Below, piece after piece: positions 17,265-25,874 of a DNA stretch of 64,000 nt. A model generated the notes under the pieces. That model did not search any database and had not been told where the DNA came from. It worked only from the letters and a program-made list of their open reading frames with translations. A program made the translations under genes and the position numbers. This DNA is from Rhizobium sp. BK196. GTDB taxonomy: Bacteria; Pseudomonadota; Alphaproteobacteria; Rhizobiales; Rhizobiaceae. The DNA lies in contig NZ_JACHZB010000002.1 of the NCBI RefSeq assembly GCF_014193255.1, positions 62,001 to 126,000 on the forward strand, given 5' to 3'. The number at the start of each line of letters is the position of its first letter. Position 1 is the first letter of the stretch.

Positions 17265-18104
17265 TCAGCCTTTGAGACCGGTCATGGTGATGCCCTCGAC
17301 GAAGCGCTTCTGTGCAAACAGGAAAGCCGCAACGAGGGGAATGGTGATGATGATGGTGGCCGCCATCAGCGCGCCGTAATCGTCGCCGGCTTCCGCGGCG
17401 CGGAAATTCATCAGGCCGAGCGGCGGCGTGGCGTAGCCGGGCTTCGAGATGACGATCAGCGGCCAGTAGAGGTCGTTCCAATGGGCGACGACCGAAAAGA
17501 TCGCAAAGGCCGTGACTGCCGGCCAGGCATTCGGCACGATGACGCGCGAGACGATGCCGAGTTCGGACATGCCGTCGAGACGGGCGGCATGGATCAGGTC
17601 GTCGGGCATGGCGCGGAAGAATTGCAGGAACAGGAAGATCGCAAAGACCGAGATGGTGAAGGGGGCGACCAGCGCCGTATAACCGTTGAGCAGCGAGAGG
17701 CTGTCGAAGGCGACATAAAGCGGCAGGGCCGTCGCATGGATCGGCACCAAGAGGCCGAGCAGCACCAGCACCATCATCAGCCGGGCGGCGCGGAATTTCA
17801 GCTTCGCCATGGCATAGGCGCAGGGGATGGCGACCAGTATCTGGAAGACGAAGATCAGCGCGCAAACCACGAAGCCGTTCCACAGCAGCGTGCCCATCGC
17901 CACCTTGTCGAGCGCCTTGGAAAAGTTCTGCACGTAGAAGAAATGTGTCGGGATCAGCGAGAGTGCTGCCGTGAATATATCGTCCTGCGATTTGCCGGCC
18001 GCCGAGATCATGAAGATGTAGGGCGCGAGGAAGACGATCGCGCCGAGAAGAAGCAAGGCAATGCGGATCAATCGGCCGAGGGTGAGTGGGGAGCGCGTCT
18101 TCAT
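17265..18104 (-). CDS. ABC transporter permease (UgpE/MalG type)
   Basis: This 279-residue inner-membrane permease has about six helices and the EAA loop in HAARLDGMSELGIVSRVIVP. Its ATG overlaps the stop of the preceding permease gene (ATGA at 18101-18104). A much longer open frame continues upstream but is only an overlap with that gene. It ends 25 bases before the binding-protein start. Confidence 0.87.
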   Translation of the reverse strand: MKTRSPLTLGRLIRIALLLLGAIVFLAPYIFMISAAGKSQDDIFTAALSLIPTHFFYVQNFSKALDKVAMGTLLWNGFVVCALIFVFQILVAIPCAYAMAKLKFRAARLMMVLVLLGLLVPIHATALPLYVAFDSLSLLNGYTALVAPFTISVFAIFLFLQFFRAMPDDLIHAARLDGMSELGIVSRVIVPNAWPAVTAFAIFSVVAHWNDLYWPLIVISKPGYATPPLGLMNFRAAEAGDDYGALMAATIIITIPLVAAFLFAQKRFVEGITMTGLKG

Positions 18105-19027
18105 GAATAGTGCACCCGCCGGTCGAGGAAGCGGTATTGCAGGAACATCATGACAACGAGGATGGCGAGGAAGACCACGGTCATGGCCGAGGCATAGCCG
18201 ACCTTCATGTAGACGAAGCCCTCCTGGTAGATGGTGAAGAGCAGCACTTCGGAGGCGTGGTTGGGGCCGCCATCCGTCAGCGTCTTCACCGTCTCGAAGA
18301 CCTTGACCGCATTGATGGCACTGATCGTGGTGACGAAAAGCGCTGTCGGTCCGAGCATCGGCCAGGTGACTAGGAAGAAGCGGTCGAGCGAGGATTTGGC
18401 ACCGTCGATCTCGGCAGCGGCGTAAAGCTCGCGCGGGATCGCCGTCAGGCCGGCGAGGAACAGCACCATGTTGAAGCCGACCGTCTGCCAGACGCCGATG
18501 ATCGAGAGACTGTAGAGCGCGGTTGCCGAGGAGCCGAGCCAGTTCGGCTTCGGCAGGCCGACTATGTCGAGCAGTGCATTGAGCGGGCCGATGGTGGGGT
18601 GGAAGAGATATTGCCAGACGGTCGCCATGGCGACGATCAGCGAGACGACGGGCAGGAAATAGGCGGTGCGGAAAAAGCTCTTTCCCCAGCCTTCGCTCTC
18701 GACCAGCATGGCGACACCGAGGCCGAGCAGGATCGAGACCGGTGCTACGACCGCCGTATAGACCGTCGTGTTCCATAGCGACTTGCGAAAGGTGCGGTCG
18801 GTGAACAGCTCGGCATAGTTCTCGAAGCCGACGAAGCGGAACTTGCCGGCGCCCAGCTCGAAATCGGTAAATCCGAGGACGAGCACTGCGACGATCGGCA
18901 GGAGCACGAAGAGTACGATGAGGACGATTGCAGGCGCAGCCAGCAACCATGCGATCTGCGCCTCGCGCCGTTCGTGCTTTGCAGCCGATGCGACCGGGCG
19001 GATGTTGCCGGCAGCGATACTAGCCAT
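18101..19027 (-). CDS. ABC transporter permease (UgpA/MalF type)
   Basis: This 308-residue permease has about six helices and the EAA loop in YAAAEIDGAKSSLDRFFLVT. The start at 19027 has GGAGAAGG about 5 bases upstream. A longer reading to 19201 was rejected because those bases encode, in another frame, the missing C-terminus of the ATPase. Before the frameshift the ATPase stop (19020) would have overlapped this ATG. Confidence 0.87.
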   Translation of the reverse strand: MASIAAGNIRPVASAAKHERREAQIAWLLAAPAIVLIVLFVLLPIVAVLVLGFTDFELGAGKFRFVGFENYAELFTDRTFRKSLWNTTVYTAVVAPVSILLGLGVAMLVESEGWGKSFFRTAYFLPVVSLIVAMATVWQYLFHPTIGPLNALLDIVGLPKPNWLGSSATALYSLSIIGVWQTVGFNMVLFLAGLTAIPRELYAAAEIDGAKSSLDRFFLVTWPMLGPTALFVTTISAINAVKVFETVKTLTDGGPNHASEVLLFTIYQEGFVYMKVGYASAMTVVFLAILVVMMFLQYRFLDRRVHYS

Positions 19028-20182
19028 GAGCCTTCTCCCTGGCGGCATCGGCGGGAAGGGCTGATGTGCGTAGCCGGAGGCCATCGGCGGCAAAGACCAT
19101 CGCCTTGTCGGCTTGGAAAGAGAGGGCAATCGCCATCCCGGCGACAAGACCTGCGGCATCATCAGGCGCGAGCTTGGAAAGAACGGTCTCGCCGATCGCA
19201 TTCAGCCGGCAGAACAGGATGACTTCGGAGCCAGGAATTCCAGACGCTCGATGCGGGCGGAAAGCGAGGTCTCGCCCTCGCCGGCAAGGCGGACGAATTC
19301 CGGGCGGATGCCGAGCGTCACGTCGGAACCGGCAGGATTGGTCTCTTCCAGCGCCAGTCGGATATCGCCGAAGGCGACTGTTCCGTGCTCGGCGCGGGCC
19401 GGCAGGAGATTGATGCGCGGTTGGCCGACGAAGCGGGCGACTTCGATATGGGCGGGATCGTCATAGATGACCTGGGGCGCTGCGAGTTGCAGCAGCTCGC
19501 CGCCGATCATCACGGCGACCCGGTCGGCCATGGAAAGCGCCTCGGCCTGGTCGTGGGTGACATAGACGGTCGGCACGCCGGCGCGGCGATGCAGTTCCAC
19601 GATCTCGCCGCGTGCGTGGACGCGCAGATTGGCGTCAAGGTTGGACAGCGGCTCGTCCATGAGGAAGACGCTCGGATGGCGCACCATGGCGCGGGCGAGC
19701 GCCACGCGCTGCCGCTGGCCGCCCGACATCTGGCCAGGCTTGCGTTCCAGAAGATGATCGATCTTGAGAGCCTTGGCTGTCTCCTGCACGTCCTTGGAAA
19801 TGCCGGAGCGAATGGCGCGGTAGCCGGGCATGACCGGGCCGAGGAACGGCAGGCGCTGAGCGCGGCTCAAGCGGTGCATGGCAAGCGGCACGGCGATGTT
19901 CTGGCCGGCCGTCAGGTGCGGATAGAGGGCGTAGGATTGGAAGACCATGGCGATGTTGCGGTCGGCCGCCGCCACGTCGGACATTTCCCGCCCGCCGATG
20001 ACGATCTCGCCGCTATCGGCATGGTCGAGACCGGCAAGGATACGCAGAAGCGTGCTCTTGCCGCAGCCCGAGGGACCGACGAGGGCGATGAATTCGCCGG
20101 GCTCGACGTCGAGGCTGATGTTTTTCAGGATGGCATTGTCGCCATAGGATTTCCTGATGGACGAAAGCGAGAGCGCGCTCAT
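19020..20182 (-). pseudogene. MalK/UgpC-type ABC ATPase with C-terminal frameshift
   Basis: The nucleotide-binding domain is complete: Walker A GPSGCGKST, signature MSGGQRQR, Walker B FLMDEPLSNLD, H-loop YVTHDQAEAL. As written, the frame stops at 19202 after 326 residues, with the odd ending EFLAPKSSCSAG. Adding one C to the CC at about 19231-19232 restores EFLGSEVILFCRLNAIGE, typical of the MalK C-terminal domain. The frame then continues about 60 residues to a stop at 19020, overlapping the next gene's ATG. So this is either a recent one-base deletion removing part of the TOBE-type domain or a sequencing error. The core ATPase could still work. Confidence 0.8.
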
Positions 20183-21015
20183 TGCGCCGGCTCCCTCTGC
20201 ACCTTGTGAGCCTCGTGCGGATAGACTTCCGCGACCACGTCATCGAGCACATGCGCCTTCATGCCTGATACGGCGACGATCTCGCTCGTGACATCATCGC
20301 CGAGATCGTGAAGCACGGCGCCGATGACCTTCTCGCCCGGCATCTCGCGCTCCATCGTGCCGATGATGAAGGAGGCCGCTGGACCCCAGACGAGTGAGGT
20401 GTTGTTGAAGCGGCCTTTCCAGGCCCAGTGCAGGTGGCCGCTGGCATAAAGCGCGACGTCGTGGGCGCCGATCAGGTCATAGAGCCTATGACGCTGTGCC
20501 GGGCGGATGCTCCAGTAGCCGGTGTCGCCTTCATCAGGTGTGTCGACGAAGAGCGGCTTGTGGGCAAACATGGCAACGCGCCGTCCGGCGCGTGTGGCAA
20601 GCGCTCTTTCCAGCCAGGCGAACTGCGTTTCCTGCTCGTCGTTTTCCATGCCCATCAGCAGGCTGTCGAGGCCGATCAGACGCCAGTCGCCGGCATCCTC
20701 GAGCCAGTAATCGGGACCTACAAGGCTGCGCCAGCGGGCAAGCCTTGTCGCATCGACGGGCTGGAGCGAACCCGGCAGATGGCCGACATCGTGATTGCCG
20801 GGAACGATCAGCATCGGGATCCTCACCTGCCGCATCAGATCCATGCAGAAGGTGAGGTCCCCGTCCTTGTCGGCGCCATCGACGGCGAGGTCGCCGGTAT
20901 GGATGACGAGATCGGCGCCGCTGGCGTTGATCCAGTCCGCAAGCGGCTGCCAGTTACCGTTGAAATGCGGTATCGACGGGCTGAAATGCGTGTCGGTGAT
21001 CTGGACGATTTTCAT
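20179..21015 (-). CDS. metallophosphoesterase (Icc/CpdA-like phosphodiesterase)
   Basis: This 278-residue calcineurin-like phosphoesterase shows the family metal motifs in order: DTHF (D..H), GDLAVDG, GNHDVG, AHKPLF and SGHLHW. It is cytoplasmic, with no signal peptide. It is the first gene of the operon, and its stop overlaps the ATPase start (ATGA). Relatives hydrolyse cyclic nucleotides or glycerophosphodiesters. Being first in an uptake operon, it may process the imported ligand. The start MKIVQITDTHF is the standard one; a longer frame upstream is unlikely. Confidence 0.87.
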   Translation of the reverse strand: MKIVQITDTHFSPSIPHFNGNWQPLADWINASGADLVIHTGDLAVDGADKDGDLTFCMDLMRQVRIPMLIVPGNHDVGHLPGSLQPVDATRLARWRSLVGPDYWLEDAGDWRLIGLDSLLMGMENDEQETQFAWLERALATRAGRRVAMFAHKPLFVDTPDEGDTGYWSIRPAQRHRLYDLIGAHDVALYASGHLHWAWKGRFNNTSLVWGPAASFIIGTMEREMPGEKVIGAVLHDLGDDVTSEIVAVSGMKAHVLDDVVAEVYPHEAHKVQREPAQ

Positions 21016-21536
21016 GCCGGCGCTCTCCAATAAGGCCCGCGGCAGGTTTCCGGCGGCAGGCAATGCTTATGCCGTCTCTTTAGAGCCCCCCAATGTCAGG
21101 CGGGTTACAAGCGTTTCCACCCTTGTTCCAATTGTGTCGTGCAATTGTCATGGAAGCTCATCGGCCGGTTCAGAGAACCGCTTGATGGGCATCAGGAAGG
21201 AAAGTTGGCCGCGGCCAATTCCGTTGCCATGTTTACCGGCAACCCAGCACCTGATTTCGCAAATCGAAAAGTGCCCGCCCGCCACATTTTATCGATCGGC
21301 TTCTCCCGTCCTTAAGAGCCGTCTGGCAAGCTTCTCCTGACGATGGAGAGGGCCGTGACCCGCAAACAGTTCGCGATATATAGCGGTGTGTTCACCGTGC
21401 TCTGGATTGCCCTCATAGGCGGTTACAGACGATCAGTGTCGTCGAATTCGAAGCCCGCGTGAAGGCGAGATGAGGAACTGGCTTTCCACAGGCGGGCGTG
21501 AGAACCATCGGACGGGCCAGAACCAATCGATGAACA
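21016..21536. other. intergenic region with operon promoter; no certain gene
   Basis: This region holds the promoter side of the phosphodiesterase operon, including the LacI-type operator listed separately. Two CAATTG hexamers at 21129-21134 and 21142-21147 also occur. A 39-codon frame (21343-21462, plus strand) encodes a possible single membrane helix, FAIYSGVFTVLWIALIGG, but has no clear ribosome-binding site. Confidence 0.4.
21106..21119. promoter_or_regulatory. LacI-family operator
   Basis: TACAAGCGTTTCCA (reverse complement TGGAAACGCTTGTA) matches the general LacI/GalR pattern TGNAANCGNTTNCA with one mismatch and has the central CG. It lies about 95 bases upstream of the phosphodiesterase start, where the LacI regulator of 14.9-16.0 kb would be expected to act. 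Confidence 0.5.
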
Positions 21537-21782
21537 TCATCCTTCATCCCACAGGCCATCGAAGACGTCGCGCGAAAGTGGCGTCCGGGAAAAAGGCATC
21601 AAGGAAATACCCTGCTTTTTCCTCAGCTGGGCCGCGGTCTCGGCCGGGCTCTCGCTCCGGCTTCGGCGCTCAGTAGCCTCTTTCATGGCGATCACGATCG
21701 CATCGGTCATGCTGTCACCCGCCAAAACAGCGAATTCGCGCGTCCCGGCATCTCCCTCAGCGTTGTTGACATGGATGATCAT
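21537..21782 (-). CDS. orphan VapB-like antitoxin (PSK/Rv0623-type)
   Basis: This 81-residue protein resembles the small transcription-factor-type antitoxins: an N-terminal DNA-binding segment (MIIHVNN...REFAVLAGDSMTDAIVIAMKEA) and a C-terminal tail (AETAAQLRKKQGI...DVFDGLWDEG). The start at 21782 has GGA about 9 bases upstream; an ATG 12 bases earlier also fits. In this family the PIN toxin gene normally follows directly, but none does here, so it appears to be the remnant of a second toxin-antitoxin pair, next to an intact one. Confidence 0.6.
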   Translation of the reverse strand: MIIHVNNAEGDAGTREFAVLAGDSMTDAIVIAMKEATERRSRSESPAETAAQLRKKQGISLMPFSRTPLSRDVFDGLWDEG

Positions 21783-21867
21783 GATCCGTTCCATATAGAT
21801 GGATTTCTCAGGAATGTAGATCGCATTGATCTCTATTCCAAATGTCGGAATGATGCCGCCGGTTGCC

Positions 21868-22296
21868 CTATGGCGCGCGCATCGGGTTGATGAAATCGAT
21901 GCCGGCAAAATCCCGCTCGTTGTCAGTCACGACGATGCAATCATTTGTTCCGGCAACCGCGGCGATAATCATGTCGAGGCCACTACGTGGCCTGCCGGCG
22001 GCCTTGCCCTCGGCCATCAGGCGCGCCCAGATTAACGCGGCCCTGTCGTCAAAGGGGAGAATGCGCCCGGCAAAAAGGGCTTGCGGTCCTTCCGTCCCTG
22101 AGAACCAGGTATCGAGGGCATCGCGCTTCTTGCCGCGAGGGCTTTCAAGAATGCCGCGGCGGATTTCCGCAACCGTTAGCGCGGCGATGAACATATCCTC
22201 CTCACGCTGCTGCGCCCACCATGCCAGCAGCGATTCCGAGGGTTGCGGTTTGATGACGTTGCTGATGATGTTGGTGTCGAGAACGTATCGGGTCAC
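21868..22296 (-). CDS. VapC-like PIN domain toxin
   Basis: This 142-residue PIN-domain ribonuclease has the acidic residues expected: Asp7 in VLDTNIISN, Glu in VAEIRRG, Asp in SGLDMIIAA and Asp in VVTDNERDF. VapC toxins cleave tRNA or rRNA when freed from antitoxin. Its ATG overlaps the stop of the upstream antitoxin gene (ATGA), a standard toxin-antitoxin layout. The C-terminus is of ordinary length. Confidence 0.85.
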   Translation of the reverse strand: MTRYVLDTNIISNVIKPQPSESLLAWWAQQREEDMFIAALTVAEIRRGILESPRGKKRDALDTWFSGTEGPQALFAGRILPFDDRAALIWARLMAEGKAAGRPRSGLDMIIAAVAGTNDCIVVTDNERDFAGIDFINPMRAP

Positions 22297-22595
22297 AGAT
22301 CGACCTTGCGCCCTTCCTCACGCGGTCGTGACAGATCGAGGTCGGCCCCGACAAGCGGCGAACGCCGCAAGGCAGACAGAATCCCGCCGGATTTGGGCGG
22401 CTCGCCGCCAACCAGCGCCTTGACAGCCACGCGTGCCTCTTCCGCATCTGGCCCGTCTTCAGCTAAGTGACGCGCCAGCGAGCGGATCAGTTCTCGGTCC
22501 GATTCCAGGGCAACGATTTCAAATCGCTTGAAGCCGCGCTGGGTAAGGCGCTTACGATATTTGTCGATGGCTTTCTTCTGTGCTGCATTGGCCAT
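22293..22595 (-). CDS. antitoxin partner of the PIN toxin
   Basis: This 100-residue basic protein (MANAAQKKAIDKYRKRLTQR) is directly upstream of and overlapping the PIN-toxin gene. The N-terminal part (about 1-60) is probably DNA-binding; the C-terminal tail (SALRRSPLVGADLDLSRPRE) resembles toxin-wrapping tails. GGAG lies 9 bases before the ATG at 22595. A near-palindrome just upstream (22610-22629) could be the autoregulatory site. Confidence 0.7.
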   Translation of the reverse strand: MANAAQKKAIDKYRKRLTQRGFKRFEIVALESDRELIRSLARHLAEDGPDAEEARVAVKALVGGEPPKSGGILSALRRSPLVGADLDLSRPREEGRKVDL

Positions 22596-22609
22596 GGTGG
22601 TCTCCATAA

Positions 22610-22629
22610 GCTATATCTGGATATATAGC
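22610..22629. promoter_or_regulatory. near-palindromic operator of the toxin-antitoxin operon
   Basis: GCTATATC-TG-GATATATAGC is an AT-rich inverted repeat with one 2-base offset, 15 bases before the antitoxin ATG. It is placed where toxin-antitoxin complexes usually repress their own promoter. Confidence 0.4.
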
Positions 22630-22669
22630 CAATGATCTCTCTTCGGACAAGGTATTAAGGCGACTTGCC

Positions 22670-23599
22670 TTAAGCATTCCCCAATACCGGCCGGCTGATC
22701 TTCTGCCGGTGCTGGGCAATGAAAGCCTTGGTGGCAGGCGAACCTTCGCCCTTGCGATAGGCGATCGCCACGTCAGATGTCACCGCTACGTCGCCGAGTG
22801 GCCGGTAATGGATATCGGGCAGTTCCACGCGGCTCATCGATTGCGGTACCAGCGCGATGCCGGTGCCGATGCCGACGAGGGCGGCGATCTCGGTGAAGTC
22901 GTGTGCGATAGCGCTGACGGAAGGTTCGAAACCTGCCTCCCGACAGGCCTGCAGCGTGTTACGGTGAAAGCCGACGTCCGGTGGTTGGCGCGGTGTGATG
23001 AATATGTCGGCCGCGAGCCGTGCAAGCGTATCGATGGGTCGATCCGCGAACTCATGCTCGGCAGGAACCATGGCGACCAGCGGCTCGCGCAGCACGACCT
23101 CCACCGAAACACCCGGCGGTATCGGCGCCGGTGCACGGATATAGCCAAAATCGAGCAGGCCCTCGGCGATGCGCTGCAGCTGCTGGCGCAGTTCCATCTC
23201 CTGCAATTCGACCTCGACATAGGGATAATCGCGCTTGAAATCCCTGATAGAACCGACGACGGCACCGGAATAGGCGGCCGACGCCACATAACCGATCGAA
23301 ATGCGCCCGCTTTCGCCGCGTGCCGAGCGGTTCATGGCAGCGACCGTCGCCTCGGTCTGGGCCAGGACTTTCCGGGCTTCTTGAAACAGGGTCTCGCCCG
23401 AATGTGTGAGCTGCACACCGCGGCGGCTTCGGTCGAGCAGCAGTGAGCCGACAATCTTTTCGAGGCTTCTGATCTGCTGGCTGAGACCCGGCTGGGCGAT
23501 GCCGAGCCTGACGGCGGCACGTTCGAAATTCCGCTCCTCGACCAGGGTCACGAAGTATCGCAGGTGCCGGAGCTCGAAGCCGGGATTGGTCTGCGCCAA
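22670..23599 (-). CDS. LysR family transcriptional regulator
   Basis: This 309-residue LysR regulator has an N-terminal winged helix (ELRHLRYFVTLVEERNFERA and AQPGLSQQIRSLE) and a two-lobed effector domain from about residue 95. Length is standard. It is divergent from the siderophore receptor gene with 145 bases between them, so regulation of that operon is possible, although iron operons in rhizobia are usually controlled by RirA or Irr. The dyad ATCT-N8-AGAT at 23625-23640 could be its own binding site. Confidence 0.87.
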   Translation of the reverse strand: MAQTNPGFELRHLRYFVTLVEERNFERAAVRLGIAQPGLSQQIRSLEKIVGSLLLDRSRRGVQLTHSGETLFQEARKVLAQTEATVAAMNRSARGESGRISIGYVASAAYSGAVVGSIRDFKRDYPYVEVELQEMELRQQLQRIAEGLLDFGYIRAPAPIPPGVSVEVVLREPLVAMVPAEHEFADRPIDTLARLAADIFITPRQPPDVGFHRNTLQACREAGFEPSVSAIAHDFTEIAALVGIGTGIALVPQSMSRVELPDIHYRPLGDVAVTSDVAIAYRKGEGSPATKAFIAQHRQKISRPVLGNA

Positions 23600-23702
23600 T
23601 CTTTCTCTCCTTGGAAGAATTCAAATCTATGACATCAGATGAGTTTCATAATCCACGCTTATGGAGAATTCGAGCCCCGCTTATTGGACGTTCGAAAATA
23701 AC

Positions 23703-23715
23703 TTGATTACATCAA
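23703..23715. promoter_or_regulatory. palindrome upstream of siderophore receptor gene
   Basis: TTGAT-TAC-ATCAA is a perfect 5-3-5 inverted repeat 30 bases before the receptor start. It could be an operator for the divergent LysR or for an iron regulator. It does not match the TGA-N9-TCA iron-responsive box I would expect for RirA. Confidence 0.3.
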
Positions 23716-23744
23716 TCCAGTTTTAAGCCATATGACGAATCCCG

Positions 23745-25874
23745 ATGACTGTTTTTCTTCGCGCTCGAAAATGCGCTTCGACCACGGCGCTCGCATGCGC
23801 GCTTCTGACGCCGCTCTTGCCGGCGCTCGCACAGGAGGCCAGTCCGACGACGCTCGCCCCGATCGTCATCAGCGGTTCCAAGGACGAGGACCCGACGGAG
23901 CCGGTAAAGGGATTTGTCGCCAGCACGAGTGCGACCGCCACCAAGACCGGTACGCCGCTCATCGAAACCCAGCAATCGGTCTCTGTCTTAACGGCCGATC
24001 AGCTGACGTCGCAGAATGCCGAGACCGTCGGCCAGGCGCTTGATTACGTACCCGGCGTCGTCGGCGAGCCCTATGGCGCCGACCCGCGCTTCGATTCGCC
24101 GCGCATCCGCGGTTTCGACAGCCGCCAGGCGCAGTTCCTGAACGGATTGCGCATGATGCGCACGGCCGGTGCCCCAGCCGTCGACCCCTACCAGCTCGAA
24201 CGTATCGAAGTGCTGCGTGGTCCGGCTTCTGTCATGTATGGCCAGGGCAATCCCGGCGGCATGATCAATCTCATCAGCAAACGGCCGATTTTCGAACGTT
24301 TCGGCGAAATCGGGGTACAGGCCGGCAGCTACGACACCTATGGCACCTATTTCGATTTTGGCGATATCATTCCCGGCAATTCCGATTTCGCCTATCGACT
24401 GACGGGACTGGCAAGGACGGCATCTGCACAGGTCGATGAACTCGACAACGACCGCTATTTCATCGCCCCGGCGCTGACCTGGCAGCCTGATGAAGACACC
24501 AAGCTGACGATCCTGACGAGCATTCAGCACGATAATCCGAGCACGCCGTCCAGCTTGCCGCCGCAACTCACGCTCAACGCATCGCACGCCAATCGCCTGT
24601 CACGGGACTTCTTCGTCGGCGACAAGAGCTTCGACAAATCGGACCGGACGTTGACCAATCTCGGTTATGAGCTGGAACATCGCCTGAACGATACCTGGAC
24701 CTTCCGCCAGAACTTCCGCTACCAGAATTTCGACTGGAACTATCAGGCGCTTGGCATGTCGACGCAGGGGCTTACCGGAGGTCGGACGATCAACCGCAAT
24801 GCCACCTTCCAGGACGAGTTGCTCAACACCTTCAACGTCGACAACAACCTGCTTGCGGAATTCGACACCGGCGATATCAGGCACAAGATGCTGTTCGGCT
24901 TGGACTACCGCTATTACGACAACAATGTCGGCACGCAGTTCTGGCGCGCCACCCCCCTCGACGCCTTCAACCCGGTCTATGGCTCCGTCAATCTGATTGC
25001 GCCGACGCTCAGCACCTATGTCGATTCCACCATGACGCAGGTTGGTCTCTATGTGCAGGACGAACTCGCCTATGAGAATTGGCGCGCAACGGCAGCCCTT
25101 CGCCAGGACTGGGCAAGCACCGCGGGAACCTCGACGAACCGGCTGACGGGTCTGTCGCGCTCACTCGACAAGGATGACCAGAAGCTGACGGGCCGCGCCG
25201 GCCTCAGCTATGTCTTCGACAATGGCATCGCGCCTTACATCAGCTATGCCACCTCCTTCGAGCCGGTACCGGTGCCTGCGACCGGTGGTCCTCTGCAGCC
25301 GACGACGGGCGAGCAGGTGGAAGTCGGCATCAAATACCAGCCGCAGGGCTGGAACGGCTATTTCACCGTCGCTGCTTACGACCTGAAACAGAAGAATGTA
25401 CTGACGACGATAGGCGGGGTGCCCGTACAGATCGGCGAAGTCGACGTAAAGGGCACCGAACTGGAAGGTGTCACGAGCCTCACCGACGGGCTCGACCTGC
25501 GTGCCGCCTACACCTACATGCAGGCCGAAATCGTCGGTGGTGTTGATGATGGCAAGCGCCCCGACAATGTGCCTGAGCATGCGGCCAGCCTCTGGCTCGA
25601 TTACACCTTCCCCGAGGATACGGCGCTCGAAGGCTTCGGTCTCGGCGGCGGAATACGCTATGTCGGCCAGCGCTACGGCGATACCAAGAACACGCTCGAT
25701 CTTGACGCCGTGACCCTCTTCGATGCAGCAGTGCATTACAAGAAGGACAATATGACCGCCTCGCTGAACGTCAAGAACCTTGCCGACAGGGATTATGTTG
25801 CAAGCTGCAGCGCCTTCGGCTGCACCTATGGCGATGGCAGAACGGTGATGGGCAGGCTGACCTTTCAATGGTGA
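23745..25874 (+). CDS. fhuA: TonB-dependent hydroxamate siderophore receptor (FhuA type)
   Basis: This 709-residue outer-membrane receptor has a signal peptide (about 1-29, ending ALAQ), a plug domain (about 60-165 with RIRGFD and VLRGPASVMYGQGNPGG) and a 22-strand barrel ending in the membrane-insertion terminus GRLTFQW. The paired cysteines in YVASCSAFGCTYGD are the hallmark of the ferrichrome/FhuA-like subgroup. The gene overlaps the following binding-protein gene by 7 bases. In R. leguminosarum an fhuA pseudogene has been described next to fhu genes; this copy is open throughout. Confidence 0.9.
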   Translation: MTVFLRARKCASTTALACALLTPLLPALAQEASPTTLAPIVISGSKDEDPTEPVKGFVASTSATATKTGTPLIETQQSVSVLTADQLTSQNAETVGQALDYVPGVVGEPYGADPRFDSPRIRGFDSRQAQFLNGLRMMRTAGAPAVDPYQLERIEVLRGPASVMYGQGNPGGMINLISKRPIFERFGEIGVQAGSYDTYGTYFDFGDIIPGNSDFAYRLTGLARTASAQVDELDNDRYFIAPALTWQPDEDTKLTILTSIQHDNPSTPSSLPPQLTLNASHANRLSRDFFVGDKSFDKSDRTLTNLGYELEHRLNDTWTFRQNFRYQNFDWNYQALGMSTQGLTGGRTINRNATFQDELLNTFNVDNNLLAEFDTGDIRHKMLFGLDYRYYDNNVGTQFWRATPLDAFNPVYGSVNLIAPTLSTYVDSTMTQVGLYVQDELAYENWRATAALRQDWASTAGTSTNRLTGLSRSLDKDDQKLTGRAGLSYVFDNGIAPYISYATSFEPVPVPATGGPLQPTTGEQVEVGIKYQPQGWNGYFTVAAYDLKQKNVLTTIGGVPVQIGEVDVKGTELEGVTSLTDGLDLRAAYTYMQAEIVGGVDDGKRPDNVPEHAASLWLDYTFPEDTALEGFGLGGGIRYVGQRYGDTKNTLDLDAVTLFDAAVHYKKDNMTASLNVKNLADRDYVASCSAFGCTYGDGRTVMGRLTFQW

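Noticed and set aside
17265..18950. A 561-codon leftward frame across both permease genes
   Set aside because: Only its last 279 residues look like a permease; the remainder is an out-of-frame reading of the upstream permease gene.
19028..19201. N-terminal extension of the upstream permease to 366 residues
   Set aside because: These bases encode the displaced C-terminus of the ATPase in another frame, and the shorter start has a good ribosome-binding site.
21129..21147. Paired CAATTG hexamers as a phage attachment or integration site
   Set aside because: No integrase or tRNA is nearby; a simple promoter-region repeat is more likely.
21343..21462. 39-codon membrane-helix peptide
   Set aside because: One plausible helix, but there is no ribosome-binding site and no neighbour that explains it; kept only as a remark in the intergenic entry.
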